Shown: positions 9,229-19,574 of the stretch, piece by piece
How positions within the stretch are numbered: the stretch's first letter is position 1
Layout of the letters: every line of letters starts with the position of its first letter
DNA from: Planctomycetaceae bacterium
GTDB taxonomy: Bacteria > Planctomycetota > Planctomycetia > Planctomycetales > Planctomycetaceae
NCBI GenBank assembly: GCA_900299185.1
Contig: OMIV01000059.1
Span: 34,875 to 98,874 of the forward strand
Length of the DNA: 64,000 bases
Direction: 5' to 3'
Program-made: the position numbers and the translations under genes
The notes under the pieces: model-generated
Databases searched by the model: none
What the model was told of the DNA's origin: nothing
Seen by the model: only the letters and a program-made list of their open reading frames with translations

Positions 9229-9780
9229 TTACTCAGGAGCAGGTGGTTCGAATGGGGCAGTGATTTCGAGCAGATCAATCGCCGGACGAAGGTTGCAGAA
9301 AATTGTCGCGAGCCGACCGTAAGTGGTCTCGCCAGTTTTCATCGGCAAGAGCTGAGCCAATCCCGGACCTGCCACAATCCGCAACATCGCCCCCAGATTA
9401 ACTTCGCGAAGAACGTTGTGTTCGATGAGCACTCGGCCCAGCGGGGTCTTCTCGGCCAAGATCTCGTCCCGCACAGCCAGTGTCACATAAGCGAGATTCA
9501 ACCGCACAATGCCGAACATCACGACCTGCTCTGTTCCGTGCTTCAGCAGGATGATTTTGCGCGAGTAGATGTCGCCTTCGAGCCGTCGATCGACAACTCG
9601 CACATCGACCGGAGCTCCCAGGTACGACTCCAGCGACAACGTCATGTGATGATCGTGAGCCAGTAAGGTCTTATGCGGTTCTGGGGTCTGCGACGCTGGA
9701 ATGTGGTCCGCTCTCGCGATCAACGCTTCCGGTTCGGAGAACAAACTGGTGAGAGCGTGGAGTTCATCTTGAGGATTCAT
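9229..9780 (-). CDS. Chorismate lyase-like (UbiC-fold) protein
   Basis: 183 residues, soluble. The C-terminal half aligns by eye with E. coli UbiC: KTPLGRVLIEHNVLRE corresponds to the KTPLGRYL block and LRPAIDLLEITAP to the active-site strand ending LTELFLP, keeping the conserved glutamate. A central arginine in YSRKIILL is in the position of the substrate-binding arginine. UbiC cleaves chorismate to pyruvate and 4-hydroxybenzoate. It is followed 136 bp downstream on the same strand by the halogenase-like gene and preceded by the HemN-like radical SAM gene. In planctomycetes such UbiC-like genes occur away from ubiquinone genes, so it more probably feeds an aromatic secondary product than quinone synthesis. 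Catalytic activity is inferred. Confidence 0.7.
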   Translation of the reverse strand: MNPQDELHALTSLFSEPEALIARADHIPASQTPEPHKTLLAHDHHMTLSLESYLGAPVDVRVVDRRLEGDIYSRKIILLKHGTEQVVMFGIVRLNLAYVTLAVRDEILAEKTPLGRVLIEHNVLREVNLGAMLRIVAGPGLAQLLPMKTGETTYGRLATIFCNLRPAIDLLEITAPFEPPAPE

Positions 9781-9907
9781 GGCTGGTCACGCAGAAGTTG
9801 AAAGGAAGCTCGCCGAGCATGGTCTCGATGTCATTCGTCTCATCGGCCTTGAGAAACGGTTCAAGGCCAACGATGGGTTTTGAAGAGCATCTTTATCGGT
9901 GCTTCTC

Positions 9908-9951
9908 AGTCGCGGAGCGACTGAGCTACGTAGCCGAGTCGCTCCGCGACT
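9908..9951. repeat. Perfect 15-bp inverted repeat with palindromic loop, followed by a T run
   Basis: The arms AGTCGCGGAGCGACT (9908-9922) and its complement (9937-9951) are separated by a 14-base loop that itself contains the palindrome CTACGTAG. Each arm is also a near-palindrome. TCTTTTTT follows on the plus strand, so it can act as an intrinsic terminator for plus-strand transcription, although both flanking genes are on the minus strand; a dispersed intergenic repeat element is the alternative reading. Confidence 0.7.
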
Positions 9952-9986
9952 CGGTCTTTTTTAGGTCGGCCCTAAGCGTCTCTTAG

Positions 9987-10017
9987 AAAACGTCGCGGTC
10001 GTAAGGCTGACGTTTTT
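9987..10017 (-). terminator. Candidate terminator of the HemN-like gene
   Basis: An 8-bp stem AAAACGTC/GACGTTTT with a 14-base loop lies 16-46 bases past the stop of the radical SAM gene at 10033. The stem is weak and AT-ended, so the call is tentative. Confidence 0.4.
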
Positions 10018-10032
10018 CATACATCCCCGGCC

Positions 10033-11343
10033 TCAGGTGTAACGCACCTGCCGATGCTCTGGTTCGAAGTACTCAGTCAGCAAGCTGTCGACTTGCAACA
10101 GACCTTTGCGAGTCAATCGGACTTCGTCGCCGTCCACTTCGAGATACCCGGCAGCCTCTTGATTGCGAAACGCTTGGCCGAACTCGTCCACGATGTTGAC
10201 TCCGAACTTCTCTTCGAAGGCCATCACCGAGATATGACCTTCCTTCAGTTGCAGCACGACCTCGCGAATCAACCGCTGATGAGCAGTCGGCCGCAGAGCG
10301 CGATTGAGCGGCAACGAACCGCTTTGCAGCGCCGCTTGATAGTCCTCGATCTTGTCGAAGTTCTGGTAATGCACGCCTTGCAAATGACCGAACGACGAAA
10401 CGCCGGCAGCCAACAGATCAGCCCCGCGCCAGACGTTGTCGCGATAGACGAAGTGGTCGGTATCGAGGTCGCGTACCAGTTCATTGCCGCTTGAAATCTG
10501 ATAGCCAACAGAGGTCAAACGATTGAACGATTCGTTGACCCAACGTCGCTTGGTCGCCCAATCCGCCACTGGTGACTCGATGCCTTGCTCACGCATCTCT
10601 TTCGAGATCAGCGTGTTGAAGGGCAATTCCATCTGGTAGATCGTGATGTTGTCCGGTTCGAGCGCGATCGTCTTTTCGATGTTGCGCTGCCAGTTCTCAT
10701 CGGTCTCGCCAATCATGCCCGCGATGAGATCGATGTTGACCTGCGGAAAACCGACCTGCCGAAGCCAGCCGTAGGCTCGTTCAATTTCCGGCGACAAGTG
10801 AGCTCGGCCGTTCTCTTCCAAAATCTTGTCGCTGAAGTTTTCAACGCCCAGCGAGACACGGGTAATGCCGATTTCACGCAGCGTCTCAACCTTCTCCAAG
10901 CTGAGCGTTCCGGGTTCACACTCAAACGTGACTTCGTCAGCGGTGTCCCACGAAACATGCTCTTGAAGCTTGTCGCGCAAGAAGCGGAGTTGCTTAGAAC
11001 TCAGATAACTCGGAGTCCCTCCACCAAAGTAAACGAACTTCAGATTCCGCCCTTGGACCGCCGGCTTCTGGCTCAGCAATTCAATCTCGCGAGCCAGGCA
11101 CTCCACATAGTCTTCGATCGCGCGTGCGTTCTGATTCGTGTAGACCCGGAAGTAACAAAACTTGCACCGCTTGCGACAGAACGGAATGTGAATGTAGAGA
11201 CCCAGCGGCGCTTCGGTTGCTGGCGGCGAATCAAAGGCTCGCTGGATCTCGGGAAGATTCTCGCGAGTCCACAAAGAAAACGGCGGGTAGTTCGAGATGA
11301 AGTAACTACCCACTTCCGTGGTGCTGCTAGTGTCTATGGCCAT
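10033..11343 (-). CDS. HemN/HemW-like radical SAM protein (coproporphyrinogen-III oxidase family)
   Basis: 436 residues. The radical SAM cluster motif is CRKRCKFC (CX3CX2C) within [16 protein letters not shown] at about residue 50, followed by the SAM-binding [13 protein letters not shown] glycine motif, [23 protein letters not shown] and [12 protein letters not shown], all as in HemN/HemW. The C-terminal part carries the HemN C-terminal domain (SGNELVRD and a closing winged-helix-like segment). Genuine HemN decarboxylates coproporphyrinogen III; many paralogues do not, being haem chaperones (HemW) or secondary-metabolism enzymes. Here the CYF after the cluster motif and the neighbourhood (UbiC-like and halogenase-like genes on the same strand) suggest a pathway-specific paralogue rather than the haem biosynthesis enzyme. 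Confidence 0.85.
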   Translation of the reverse strand: MAIDTSSTTEVGSYFISNYPPFSLWTRENLPEIQRAFDSPPATEAPLGLYIHIPFCRKRCKFCYFRVYTNQNARAIEDYVECLAREIELLSQKPAVQGRNLKFVYFGGGTPSYLSSKQLRFLRDKLQEHVSWDTADEVTFECEPGTLSLEKVETLREIGITRVSLGVENFSDKILEENGRAHLSPEIERAYGWLRQVGFPQVNIDLIAGMIGETDENWQRNIEKTIALEPDNITIYQMELPFNTLISKEMREQGIESPVADWATKRRWVNESFNRLTSVGYQISSGNELVRDLDTDHFVYRDNVWRGADLLAAGVSSFGHLQGVHYQNFDKIEDYQAALQSGSLPLNRALRPTAHQRLIREVVLQLKEGHISVMAFEEKFGVNIVDEFGQAFRNQEAAGYLEVDGDEVRLTRKGLLQVDSLLTEYFEPEHRQVRYT

Positions 11344-11931
11344 GAGCGGGCGCCGTTACATGAGGAAGGATGCCTGAGCGGATGCAGTGGCGGGAGACGG
11401 AGAGGACTCTGTCGAAAACTTGATGAGCCACGCCGTTGCGAGTCGCAGAGTTCGACCGACAACGCTGCGCTGCAAAGTAGCCGCCCGGCTGAGCATTGTC
11501 AGCCAGTCGCAAGCCTGCGAGAGACAGAAGTGTCACCACACTTTGAACTGTTTACCGTCGCTGCTGCCGCACTCGATCACTCGTTTACCGACCAGCGGCA
11601 GTCGCTCATCGAGATTTGTTTGAGCAGCTCGTCGTGCCGCTGTGAACCTACGACCGTTCGTCCTTCGCGAAGTAATCCCGCTGCGATTGATCGTTATGAG
11701 CCGCAGAGTCGAAGCGTGAAACTCCTATCAATCGTGCCCATCCAATACTACCACCTGAGTAAGTTAGGCGAGTTTGTCAGGTCGAGCCCGGCGGTTTGTG
11801 GTCAGGATTCAGTTTGGCTCAATGCGACGATTGCAGCCGCGAAGATCGCTGCCGTAGCTTGAGTTACTTGATCTTGTTTTGTTGGCGTTCATGGACGTGC
11901 TTCCGTTGGAATTCGTGTCAGAGGAATCGTC
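11344..11931. other. Intergenic region between divergent genes
   Basis: 588 bases between the divergently transcribed HemN-like gene and the glycosyltransferase gene; both promoters must lie here. I see no convincing gene, RNA or operator. The only clear element is GAGGAA just ahead of the glycosyltransferase ATG. Confidence 0.6.
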
Positions 11932-12651
11932 ATGTCTCCCCGCGTGCTGACCGCTTTGCCTGTCTATAACGAAGAGTCGCACCTCGTCCCGGTCTTGGCC
12001 GAAGTTCGAAAGTACGCCTCGGATGTGCTCGTCGTGAATGACGGATCGAAGGACGGAACCGCGCGAGTCCTCTCCGGCATTGATGGCATCACAGTCGTAA
12101 CTCACGAAGTCAATCAGGGCTATGGAGCGGCGTTACGCACGGCATTTCGATACGCGATCGAACATCAATACGACGTGCTGGTAACGATCGACTGCGACGG
12201 GCAGCACGAACCCAGTTTGATTCCCGCAATGGCCGCAGCGGTTTATCCCGATGATGACGAGCCTTACGACATCGTCTCGGGCAGCCGGTATCTTAAGCGG
12301 TTCGAAGGAGACAGCGTCCCGCCGGAAGAGCGACGCCGCATCAACATGCAGATCACGAACATGCTCAACGAGTCGTTAGGTCTCAACCTGACCGACGGCT
12401 TCTGCGGCTTTAAGGCGTATCGCACGTTGCCTCTGGAGAACCTCGACATCAAGGAACTCGGCTACGCGATGCCGCTGCAACTCTGGGTGCAAGCCGTGCA
12501 TCACGGCTTCCGCATCAAGGAGTTCGCCGTCCCACTGGTTTATCTCGACGAGAAGCGATCGTTCGGAGGATCGCTCGATGACTCGGCGCGACGTTTGGCC
12601 TACTACCGAGAAGTCATGGATCGCGAATTAGCGATCTGCGCCGCTCACTAA
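11932..12651 (+). CDS. Family 2 glycosyltransferase (dolichol-phosphate mannosyltransferase-like)
   Basis: 239 residues. The GT-A fold nucleotide-sugar binding motifs are plain: ALPVYNEESHL at the start, VLVVNDGSKDGTARVL, and the metal-binding TIDCDGQHEP (DxD-type). GFCGFKAYR and PLQLWVQAVHHGFRIKEF are typical of the polyprenyl-phosphate sugar transferase subgroup. There are no C-terminal membrane helices, so it is the short soluble form. It would transfer a sugar from a nucleotide donor to a lipid phosphate at the inner face of the membrane. The ATG has a GAGGAA site. A GT4 gene follows 212 bp downstream on the same strand, pointing to envelope polysaccharide or glycolipid synthesis. Confidence 0.9.
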   Translation: MSPRVLTALPVYNEESHLVPVLAEVRKYASDVLVVNDGSKDGTARVLSGIDGITVVTHEVNQGYGAALRTAFRYAIEHQYDVLVTIDCDGQHEPSLIPAMAAAVYPDDDEPYDIVSGSRYLKRFEGDSVPPEERRRINMQITNMLNESLGLNLTDGFCGFKAYRTLPLENLDIKELGYAMPLQLWVQAVHHGFRIKEFAVPLVYLDEKRSFGGSLDDSARRLAYYREVMDRELAICAAH

Positions 12652-12863
12652 GACGAAGTCCGTCTGATTGATCTTCGAGCAACTACGACTCCAACGAACT
12701 TCGCAGCCTCGTCTCCGCGATCGCCCCGAGTTCTCCGCATTCGATCGCGAGCTTACGACCATCTCTCGAGCCCGAGTCGCCATTCGCCAATTCGCGGCGG
12801 TCGATATAGTCGCCGCTCTGTGTTGGATAACCCCGCTGACTTATCTCGCTCGAAGACCACTCT

Positions 12864-13994
12864 GTGATTCGCATCCTCTTCTTGATTCCGACTCTCGATC
12901 GTTCGGGAGCGGAGAAGCAACTCATGCTGTTAGCGTCGCGATTGCCGCGCGATGAATTCTCGGTGGAAGTCGTCGCGCTGACTCGCAGTGGACCGTATGC
13001 CGACGAACTGCAACGACACGGCATCCCAGTGACAGTGATTGGCAAGCGTTGGAAGTTCGATCCGTTTGCACTGCGACGACTGAAGCAATTGCTGGCTGAT
13101 CGCTCGCCCGACATCCTGCATACGTGGCTGTTCGCGGCGAACGCTTACGGTCGCATGGCTATCGAGCCTTCGTCGCGCACAGCGGTCATCGTGTCGGAGC
13201 GTTGCGTCGATTCTTGGAAGAGTGGCTGGCAACTGTGGCTCGACCGCAAGTTCATCCCCCAGACCACCAAGATGGTCGGGAACTCGCAAGCCGTCGCAGA
13301 CTTCTATGCCGAGCTGGGCATGCCTCGCGAACGGCTGACCGTGATCCCCAACGGCATTGATGCTCCGTCGCCGCCAACGCGATCGCGCGAGCAAGTGCTC
13401 GATGAGTTCCGCATTCCGCGCGACGCTCAGGTCATCACATTCATTGGCCGTTTGGCACCTCAGAAGCGAGTCGATGATTTGTTGTGGGCGTTTGCGCTGC
13501 TGAGAAACATCAACGAACGCAACGTACATTTCATCATTGCGGGCGACGGACCTTCGCGAGCGACCTTGGAAATCTTCAGTCAGAAGATTGGCTATCACGA
13601 GTGGGTGCGGTTTGTCGGACATCGCACGGACACGCGCGACATCTTGGCCGCATCAGATGCCTTTTGGTTGGCCAGCAGTTTCGAAGGTCAGTCCAACAGT
13701 TTGATGGAAGCCATGAGTGCCGGAGTGCCCGTGGCCGTCAGCGACATTGCACCGAATCGAGAACTCGTCACGCACTTAGAAACAGGCTTCGTCGTGCCGC
13801 TAGGTGACCGACCGCGGTTTACTCATGCTGCTCAGCGACTGTTGTCTGAACCCGACTTCGCGAGGCCACTGGCAGAGAATGCTCGCGCTCGAATGACCTC
13901 TGACTTCAGTGTCGAACACATGGTGTCCGAATACGCGAAGCTCTACCGAGAAGTCGCGTCTCAAGCACCGTCCGCCGTGCGAGGCAACGAGTAA
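12864..13994 (+). CDS. Family 4 glycosyltransferase
   Basis: 376 residues, starting with GTG at 12864 (MIRILFLIPTLDRSGAEKQL, the usual GT4 start with the glycine-rich acceptor loop). The donor-binding half begins near residue 195 (VITFIGRLAPQKRVDDLLWA), then FIIAGDGPSR, WVRFVGHRTDTRDILAASDA and the EX7E catalytic block in SSFEGQSNSLMEAMSAGVPV, all GT4/GT1-superfamily hallmarks. It retains the sugar configuration at transfer and acts in the cytoplasm at the membrane. It likely works with the GT2 gene upstream on a surface glycan; the acceptor is unknown. No strong ribosome site is visible ahead of the GTG. Confidence 0.9.
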   Translation: MIRILFLIPTLDRSGAEKQLMLLASRLPRDEFSVEVVALTRSGPYADELQRHGIPVTVIGKRWKFDPFALRRLKQLLADRSPDILHTWLFAANAYGRMAIEPSSRTAVIVSERCVDSWKSGWQLWLDRKFIPQTTKMVGNSQAVADFYAELGMPRERLTVIPNGIDAPSPPTRSREQVLDEFRIPRDAQVITFIGRLAPQKRVDDLLWAFALLRNINERNVHFIIAGDGPSRATLEIFSQKIGYHEWVRFVGHRTDTRDILAASDAFWLASSFEGQSNSLMEAMSAGVPVAVSDIAPNRELVTHLETGFVVPLGDRPRFTHAAQRLLSEPDFARPLAENARARMTSDFSVEHMVSEYAKLYREVASQAPSAVRGNE

Positions 13995-14071
13995 CCAACA
14001 CGCGGCATGCTTTGAGGAAGAACGATTACAGACACGAGTTCGGTCGATCCAGTCGAGGGATAAAGATCTCT

Positions 14072-14125
14072 CGCAGAGGCGCGGGGATCGCGGAGAAGAG
14101 ATCAAAGTCTTGCCGCGCCTCTGCG
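14072..14125. terminator. Inverted repeat between convergent genes (bidirectional terminator or repeat element)
   Basis: Perfect 13-bp arms CGCAGAGGCGCGG (14072-14084) and complement (14113-14125) around a 28-base loop. They sit between the convergent ends of the GT4 gene (13994) and the DUF2339 gene (14192). No long T run follows, so it may be a dispersed palindromic repeat with terminator function. Confidence 0.5.
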
Positions 14126-14191
14126 TGAGGCTTCGTCTGATCGAACTCGATCACACACGCTTGCCTCTCAGCCTCGACCAAAGTTTGACGA

Positions 14192-16885
14192 TTAAGCCTC
14201 GTCACCTTCGTTGAGTTTGTTGGGTTCGTCCTTCTTGTCGGTCGAGAAGTTGCTGCGGTACTTCAGATACAGAGCCGAGCCGCAGAGCACTAACACGCCC
14301 AGCAAGATGAAGGCCACAATGCGATAGATCTGGTCGAGTCGTTCCAAGTCCACAATGAAGATCTTGCCGGCCACGATCAGGAACAATCCCAAGCCCACCA
14401 GTCGCATGGACCTGAGGTTCTTGCGGATGCCGGTCAGGATCAGAGACAGCGCGAAGAGCGTCCACAGAATTGAGATACCGCCGGCCCTCAGCCCCGGCAC
14501 GAAGTGATACAGGAACGTGTTGAGTTCCAGCGTCGTGAAGATGAACAACATCGACACGCTCGCCCATCCGAAGATCTTGCGAAGCTCGACCCCAGTCGCA
14601 CTGCCCTTCAACCACACGAAGGCCACCGCGAAGAACGCCACGATTGCTCCGAAGTCCAACAAGCGGAACGCGGCATCTCCAAAGACGTACTCGGGACCTT
14701 CATAGATCCAGCGACCGGTCAGGCCCCACGACATCACGTCGAACACAAACAACTTCAGCAACGTGCCGATCGTGAACATCACCAGCAACGCTTGCAGCAA
14801 GACATGGGAGCTGCGTCGAACTTGAGTCAGCAACGCGACGCACATGCCCAACCATAGCATGGTCATCATCGGCAAACGCAGTGGGTCGTAGAGGAAGCCG
14901 AACGTGCGGCTGAATTCCAGATTGAGATAGATGAAGCCCATGCCAAACGCGGCAGCAACCAACGCCTTGATCGCCAGGTTGTCACCGATGAATCCGCCGA
15001 TGTCGTTGCCTGCTCCAAAGGTGACTGAGCCACTCGGGCTGTGTTGCTTGAGCAAGCGGAACGCGCCGGCCAATGACCCGACCGGCACGCCGAACATGAT
15101 CACTCGCTCGATCAGCAGCGGCAGATAATCCGCCAACGCCATGTCCGCCGTCGTGCCATGACCGTACTGCGAACCAAGGTCCAAGATGCCAAACCGGAAC
15201 AGCACCAATGCGTAGACCACATACGCCGCATGTCGCAGGAACTTGCTGTCGAGCTTCAGCGCGATCCACAGCAGGATCAACGCCTGCACTGACCAGCTCA
15301 CCGTGATCCATTCGCGAGACAACAGCAACGGAATGGTGACAGTCAGGAAGAACGCCGCGAGCCCCGTGAAGGTCAGCATCAGCTCGCGATCAAGGACCTT
15401 CTTCGCCAAGCAGTAGTAGAGGTGAGCCGTGTAGAAGGCTGTCAAAGACAACGTCACCGCAGCCACCCACTTGGATGAGTAAGTCTGTTCGATGACGCCA
15501 TAGCTGATGCCGAAGAAGATCGCGGCATTCAGGAACAACACGATTACATCGAGCAGGTTGGACTTCGTTTGGTTTCTCAAGTTGAAGATGAAGACCATCG
15601 TCGAGAACAGCACGAAGAACACCGCCAAGAACGGCATGACCTCGTTGAAGTACTCGGGCTTGAAGTCATTCAACGAAGCCAGAGTCAGCAACCAGTTGCA
15701 AATGAAGGCCAAGTAATTGAGCAGCGGCCATTGCTTGCGACTGCAGACCCACAGCACGCCCACACCAAGGACCGTCATGTAGCCATAGAGTCCAAAGAAG
15801 TTGACGGCCCCCGTCGACAGCATGATCGGCGTGCCGTACCCACCCAGCACTCCCAATACGGCCACCAACTTGGTGCGGAAGCGGATCGCTAAGCCACCGG
15901 CCAGAGCGGTCACGGCCGACATCAAGCCAAAGGCGGCTTCCGCCGGGATGAGTTTGTAGAAGGCTGCCGCTGCAAAGACGCTGAAGTAGAGCGCCGACAA
16001 ACCGGCACCCATCAAACCATGTCCGAGCAATTGGAACTTGCCGCCGAGCATCCTCACGCCGCCGATCAACAGCCCCAGACCAGTCGCTGCGGCTAGTCCC
16101 ACGCGAGCCGTTTCGCTGAGGTATTGATGCTCGATCGAGTACTTCAAGAAGAAGCCGATACCCACCACCAACAACAGCACGCCGATGCGCAGCAACCACT
16201 GACTGGCCACCGCGTACTCAACCGAGACGCCCGTCGGAATGTGCTCTTCGCCAACGATGATCCAGTTCCAAATCTTGCGGAGCACTTCAGCCGCAGCCGC
16301 TTCAAAGCGACTGGGTTCTTTGACTTTCTTGACCGGCATTGGTTCGACGGACTTCTTCGCGTAAGCACCTTCAGTCTTGGAAGAAGCGGAACCCGATGCC
16401 TGACGCACGAACTCGCTGGCATGACTTTGGAGCTTGTAAGACTCGGGCTCGGCTTCGAAGACTTCGACCAATTCCACCGAGTCGTCATCAGAGGCCAGCG
16501 GTTTCGTCGTCGCTGCGATCGGAACGACGGTCGGTTTCGAAATCGGCTCGACCTTCACTGGCGAGACAGTTGGTTCGACCGGCGCTACCGAGCGGCTGAC
16601 TTCCGGCGGCACGGCGACTGGCGCCGGCACGGGTGCTTGAGGTTTGATCTCTTGCGGCAGGTTCGCATCGCTCAGCTTGCGTTCTAAGCCATCGATACTT
16701 GCCTGTAGCGCGGTGAGTTGTTTGGCGAGCTTCGCCGAGTCTCGCTGCTGATCGGTTCTCAAAGTACTGAAGTGCTGAAGTACGTCGTTCCGCAATGAAC
16801 TCAATTGGAACAACGCTGCAATTGGTCCGAACACGACCACCAGCAGAGCGATCAGGCCCATGCAGAAAAAGATTCCCTCGTCCAT
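14192..16885 (-). CDS. DUF2339 polytopic membrane protein
   Basis: 897 residues. The N-terminal helix (about 5-27, [20 protein letters not shown]) is followed by a short coiled coil ([10 protein letters not shown] to LERKLSDA, about 30-75) and a Pro/Val/Ala-rich linker (85-190). From about residue 228 the rest is nearly continuous membrane helices, more than 20, with scattered motifs ([39 protein letters not shown]-like segments near the end) typical of DUF2339. Function is unknown; family members are large integral proteins sometimes linked with envelope or polysaccharide functions. Convergent with the GT4 gene. Confidence 0.88.
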   Translation of the reverse strand: MDEGIFFCMGLIALLVVVFGPIAALFQLSSLRNDVLQHFSTLRTDQQRDSAKLAKQLTALQASIDGLERKLSDANLPQEIKPQAPVPAPVAVPPEVSRSVAPVEPTVSPVKVEPISKPTVVPIAATTKPLASDDDSVELVEVFEAEPESYKLQSHASEFVRQASGSASSKTEGAYAKKSVEPMPVKKVKEPSRFEAAAAEVLRKIWNWIIVGEEHIPTGVSVEYAVASQWLLRIGVLLLVVGIGFFLKYSIEHQYLSETARVGLAAATGLGLLIGGVRMLGGKFQLLGHGLMGAGLSALYFSVFAAAAFYKLIPAEAAFGLMSAVTALAGGLAIRFRTKLVAVLGVLGGYGTPIMLSTGAVNFFGLYGYMTVLGVGVLWVCSRKQWPLLNYLAFICNWLLTLASLNDFKPEYFNEVMPFLAVFFVLFSTMVFIFNLRNQTKSNLLDVIVLFLNAAIFFGISYGVIEQTYSSKWVAAVTLSLTAFYTAHLYYCLAKKVLDRELMLTFTGLAAFFLTVTIPLLLSREWITVSWSVQALILLWIALKLDSKFLRHAAYVVYALVLFRFGILDLGSQYGHGTTADMALADYLPLLIERVIMFGVPVGSLAGAFRLLKQHSPSGSVTFGAGNDIGGFIGDNLAIKALVAAAFGMGFIYLNLEFSRTFGFLYDPLRLPMMTMLWLGMCVALLTQVRRSSHVLLQALLVMFTIGTLLKLFVFDVMSWGLTGRWIYEGPEYVFGDAAFRLLDFGAIVAFFAVAFVWLKGSATGVELRKIFGWASVSMLFIFTTLELNTFLYHFVPGLRAGGISILWTLFALSLILTGIRKNLRSMRLVGLGLFLIVAGKIFIVDLERLDQIYRIVAFILLGVLVLCGSALYLKYRSNFSTDKKDEPNKLNEGDEA

Positions 16886-17131
16886 TGCAGTCTCACTGTT
16901 TGATGGGGACTCGCGATGCCGCTTCTCGACTGAATCGCCAGGTCTTGATTCAGATCATGTCACTCACCGAGCCAAAGCGAACTTTGCCGGAACTTATAAC
17001 GCGACATTCTCGCAACATGCTCTTAACGCAGTTCGACAAACCTGTCGCACACGAAATCAAGTATCGAGCGTGCGTAACAGCGACTCCGTTCGCAGGTCGT
17101 GGAACCTTCTGCTCCAAATACCTCACCAAAC

Positions 17132-17166
17132 AAAAAGGCCGAGCTGCTGAGCAACTCGGCCTTTTC
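17132..17166 (-). terminator. Rho-independent terminator of pgi
   Basis: On the minus strand the stem GGCCGAG/CTCGGCC (17155-17161 with 17137-17143), extended by A/T pairs and followed by TTTTTG, begins about 35 bases after the pgi stop at 17200. Confidence 0.8.
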
Positions 17167-17199
17167 GCGATGAAGCACGTTCTGAAGACGGTCCGACAC

Positions 17200-18603
17200 T
17201 TAGCCCTTCAGCAATCGCATGGTCGCCTTCTTGTAGGCTTCCACACCGGGCTGACCGTAGGGATTGATGCCCAGCAAGCGGCCTTCGACCACCGTGGCCA
17301 ACATCAGCATTTGGAACACCTGGCCGAGGCTGTATTCACTCAACTTCGGCAACACCAAGTCCGTCGTGGGTCGACGGTCTGCCGCGTAGGCTTCGTTGGT
17401 GCCTTGGATCGCCGCCGACAGCACGTTGGAGACGGTCTTCTTTTGGTACTGATTCAGATCGTCATGATCGGTCGCGAAGGCCGGAATGCCGACAGCGGGA
17501 AGAGCATGCTGCTCGACGATCACATTCGTAATGAGCTTGTCTCGGCAACCCTCTTGATGCTGCTGGCCTCGACTGTGGAGGTCGCGTGTGTTGACGACGG
17601 TAATGGGCGTCGCACCGCGGCCGTCTTTGCCGATGCTCTCTGACAGCAGTTGGTCATACCAGAAGCCGACGGACTCCAACTTCTTGCCCCACGTCGACAA
17701 CAACCGAATGTGCTGCCCAGTCATCTCATAAAGATGCCCGATGCCGGTGTAGTCCAGAACTGGATTCTGACCGGTTGGTGCCGTGAAGAACGACTGCGTC
17801 ATGTCGGCAGCACCTTGCAGCAATTGGACGATGTCCAGCCCCATGATGGCTGCCGGAAGCAAGCCCACTGCCGTCAGGATCGAGAAGCGACCTCCAATGC
17901 CATCGGGGATCGGAAACACCGACTGATAGCCTTGCTCGTTGGTGACGTTGCGAAGCTTGCCCGTCTCGCCGGTGATCGACGCGATGGCTTGCTTCAGATC
18001 TGCCGAGCCCGCTCCGAAATAGTCTTCAGCCGCCTTGCGAAACACTCGGAATGCGATGGCCGTTTCGAGCGTGCCACCAGACTTACTGATGACGACAGTC
18101 GCCCAGCGATCGTTCACGGTCTTCGGAGCCGATGCCGATTGCGGCAGCATTTCGACAAGCGCTCGCAACGCATCGCTGTCGAGGTTGTTGCCTTCGAAGT
18201 AGATGCGTGGCACGCCACGCCGAGCATCGCGTGAGAGTTCGTTATGGAACGGATGGCAGAGCGCATCAAACAGCGCCTTGGCTCCCATGTACGAACCGCC
18301 GATACCCAGCAGGACAACTCGGTCGAAGTTCTCGCGCAGGCGTTTGGCGGCGATCTGAATCTGGCCGAGCTGGCTAGCATCGCCCTTGGCTTTCAATTCA
18401 TCCAGCAGCCGTTGCGGCCATTCAATGAAGCCGGAATCGAGCGGCTGCATGTGAGCCGGAATTGAGGCCTTGGAATTGTAGAGCTGCACCTCGTCGCGCA
18501 CGGCTTGGCGAGCGTTCTCCAGCAGTGGGCAAACCGAGTCCCACGCCACTGGCGACAAATACTTATGAGCGGCGGATGGGTCGTAGCGAAGCGTATCGGG
18601 CAT
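17200..18603 (-). CDS. pgi: Glucose-6-phosphate isomerase
   Basis: 467 residues. Two SIS subdomains carry the expected motifs: LGIGGSYMGAKALFDAL (about 114-130), VVISKSGGTLETAIAFR (about 190-206, phosphate binding), GGRFSILTAVGLLPAAIMGLD (about 253-273) and the C-terminal SRGQQHQEG (about 365, catalytic region). The enzyme interconverts glucose-6-phosphate and fructose-6-phosphate in the cytoplasm for glycolysis and gluconeogenesis. Length fits the short bacterial form (around 450). It is a single-gene unit with a terminator just downstream; the divergent neighbour is the PilZ gene. Confidence 0.95.
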   Translation of the reverse strand: MPDTLRYDPSAAHKYLSPVAWDSVCPLLENARQAVRDEVQLYNSKASIPAHMQPLDSGFIEWPQRLLDELKAKGDASQLGQIQIAAKRLRENFDRVVLLGIGGSYMGAKALFDALCHPFHNELSRDARRGVPRIYFEGNNLDSDALRALVEMLPQSASAPKTVNDRWATVVISKSGGTLETAIAFRVFRKAAEDYFGAGSADLKQAIASITGETGKLRNVTNEQGYQSVFPIPDGIGGRFSILTAVGLLPAAIMGLDIVQLLQGAADMTQSFFTAPTGQNPVLDYTGIGHLYEMTGQHIRLLSTWGKKLESVGFWYDQLLSESIGKDGRGATPITVVNTRDLHSRGQQHQEGCRDKLITNVIVEQHALPAVGIPAFATDHDDLNQYQKKTVSNVLSAAIQGTNEAYAADRRPTTDLVLPKLSEYSLGQVFQMLMLATVVEGRLLGINPYGQPGVEAYKKATMRLLKG

Positions 18604-18864
18604 GTCTGCGTTCTCCTTGCTGTATTGCCAGAGACTTCATCTCTCGGCATGTGCGTCATGGCGGTCACTGAGCGTCATGGGCTTGAGATCCATTCTGACC
18701 GAAAAGCCTCCATACTTCCCTCCTGCCGTGCGAGTCTACATCGAGTGAGTCAGAACTCCGTCAATCTGTCGACTGAGTGGTTCACCGGTCGAGTTCATAG
18801 AGATGATCCGTCGAGTCCCTTTGCTGTATTAACGCGCTCATGCGTCATCCAGAGGACGAACCAA

Positions 18865-19368
18865 ATGCTTCCGACTAATTCGACAGCAACGACTCTAACG
18901 ATCCCATCAAATGCTCCGTCACGTCCTCCGTTTGACGAGTCGCTATTCGCCAATCTGGCGGAACTCGATCGCCTACTTGAATCGGCTGGCGACTTAGATC
19001 GTGAAACCGACGAGTACTTCCTAGGGACGACCGAAAACAACCGTCGCCAAGATTGCCGCCAGCCCTTCTTGGCCGAGCTGGTTGTCGTGCTTGTTACACC
19101 ACCCAACGAATTGCACCAATCATTTCAGTTCGTCCGAGGCTGGACCCGAAACCTCTCGCCAGGAGGAGTGGGCTTTGTGGTCTCTCAGAAGCTGCCGCCG
19201 GGGCGTCACATGATGCTGATTCGCCATCCTGACTTTCAGGGGCTTAAGCACTTCTTCATCGGGACCATTCTGTGGGAACAGCAATCTGGATCCGATTGGG
19301 AATACGGCGCCGCGATCCGACCGTCATTCAGCATTCATGATGAACTCGACTTCCTCAGCGGCACTTAG
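18865..19368 (+). CDS. PilZ-domain protein
   Basis: 167 residues from the ATG at 18865, which has AGAGGA about 9 bases upstream; the frame is open much further upstream across the pgi start, but that part is a shadow. The PilZ signature begins with NRRQDCRQPF (RxxxR, about residues 56-65), followed by GWTRNLSPGGVGFVVSQKL, the [DN]xSxxG-type c-di-GMP contact, and GRHMMLI and WEQQSGSDWEYGAAI strands. The N-terminal 50 residues are acidic and probably helical (LFANLAELDRLLESAGDLD). It likely binds cyclic di-GMP and relays it to motility, adhesion or matrix production; the partner is not evident from the neighbours. Confidence 0.8.
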   Translation: MLPTNSTATTLTIPSNAPSRPPFDESLFANLAELDRLLESAGDLDRETDEYFLGTTENNRRQDCRQPFLAELVVVLVTPPNELHQSFQFVRGWTRNLSPGGVGFVVSQKLPPGRHMMLIRHPDFQGLKHFFIGTILWEQQSGSDWEYGAAIRPSFSIHDELDFLSGT

Positions 19369-19574
19369 CAGCGAAGCGATGTCGGCAGCCATAAAGAGTC
19401 TGACTCGGTTGAGCGAACGAGCGCATCTCAAGCTCGTTCTCGACAGTGACTCTGCATTGCGGGTCCCTCGAATTCATGGCGAACTCGCTCCTGCCTTGGA
19501 GTGGTTGTGGTTCATCGGCCAGACTCTGCTTGAGTGCCTGGCTGACGAATCACACTTCTTGCAGGAGTCCGCTG

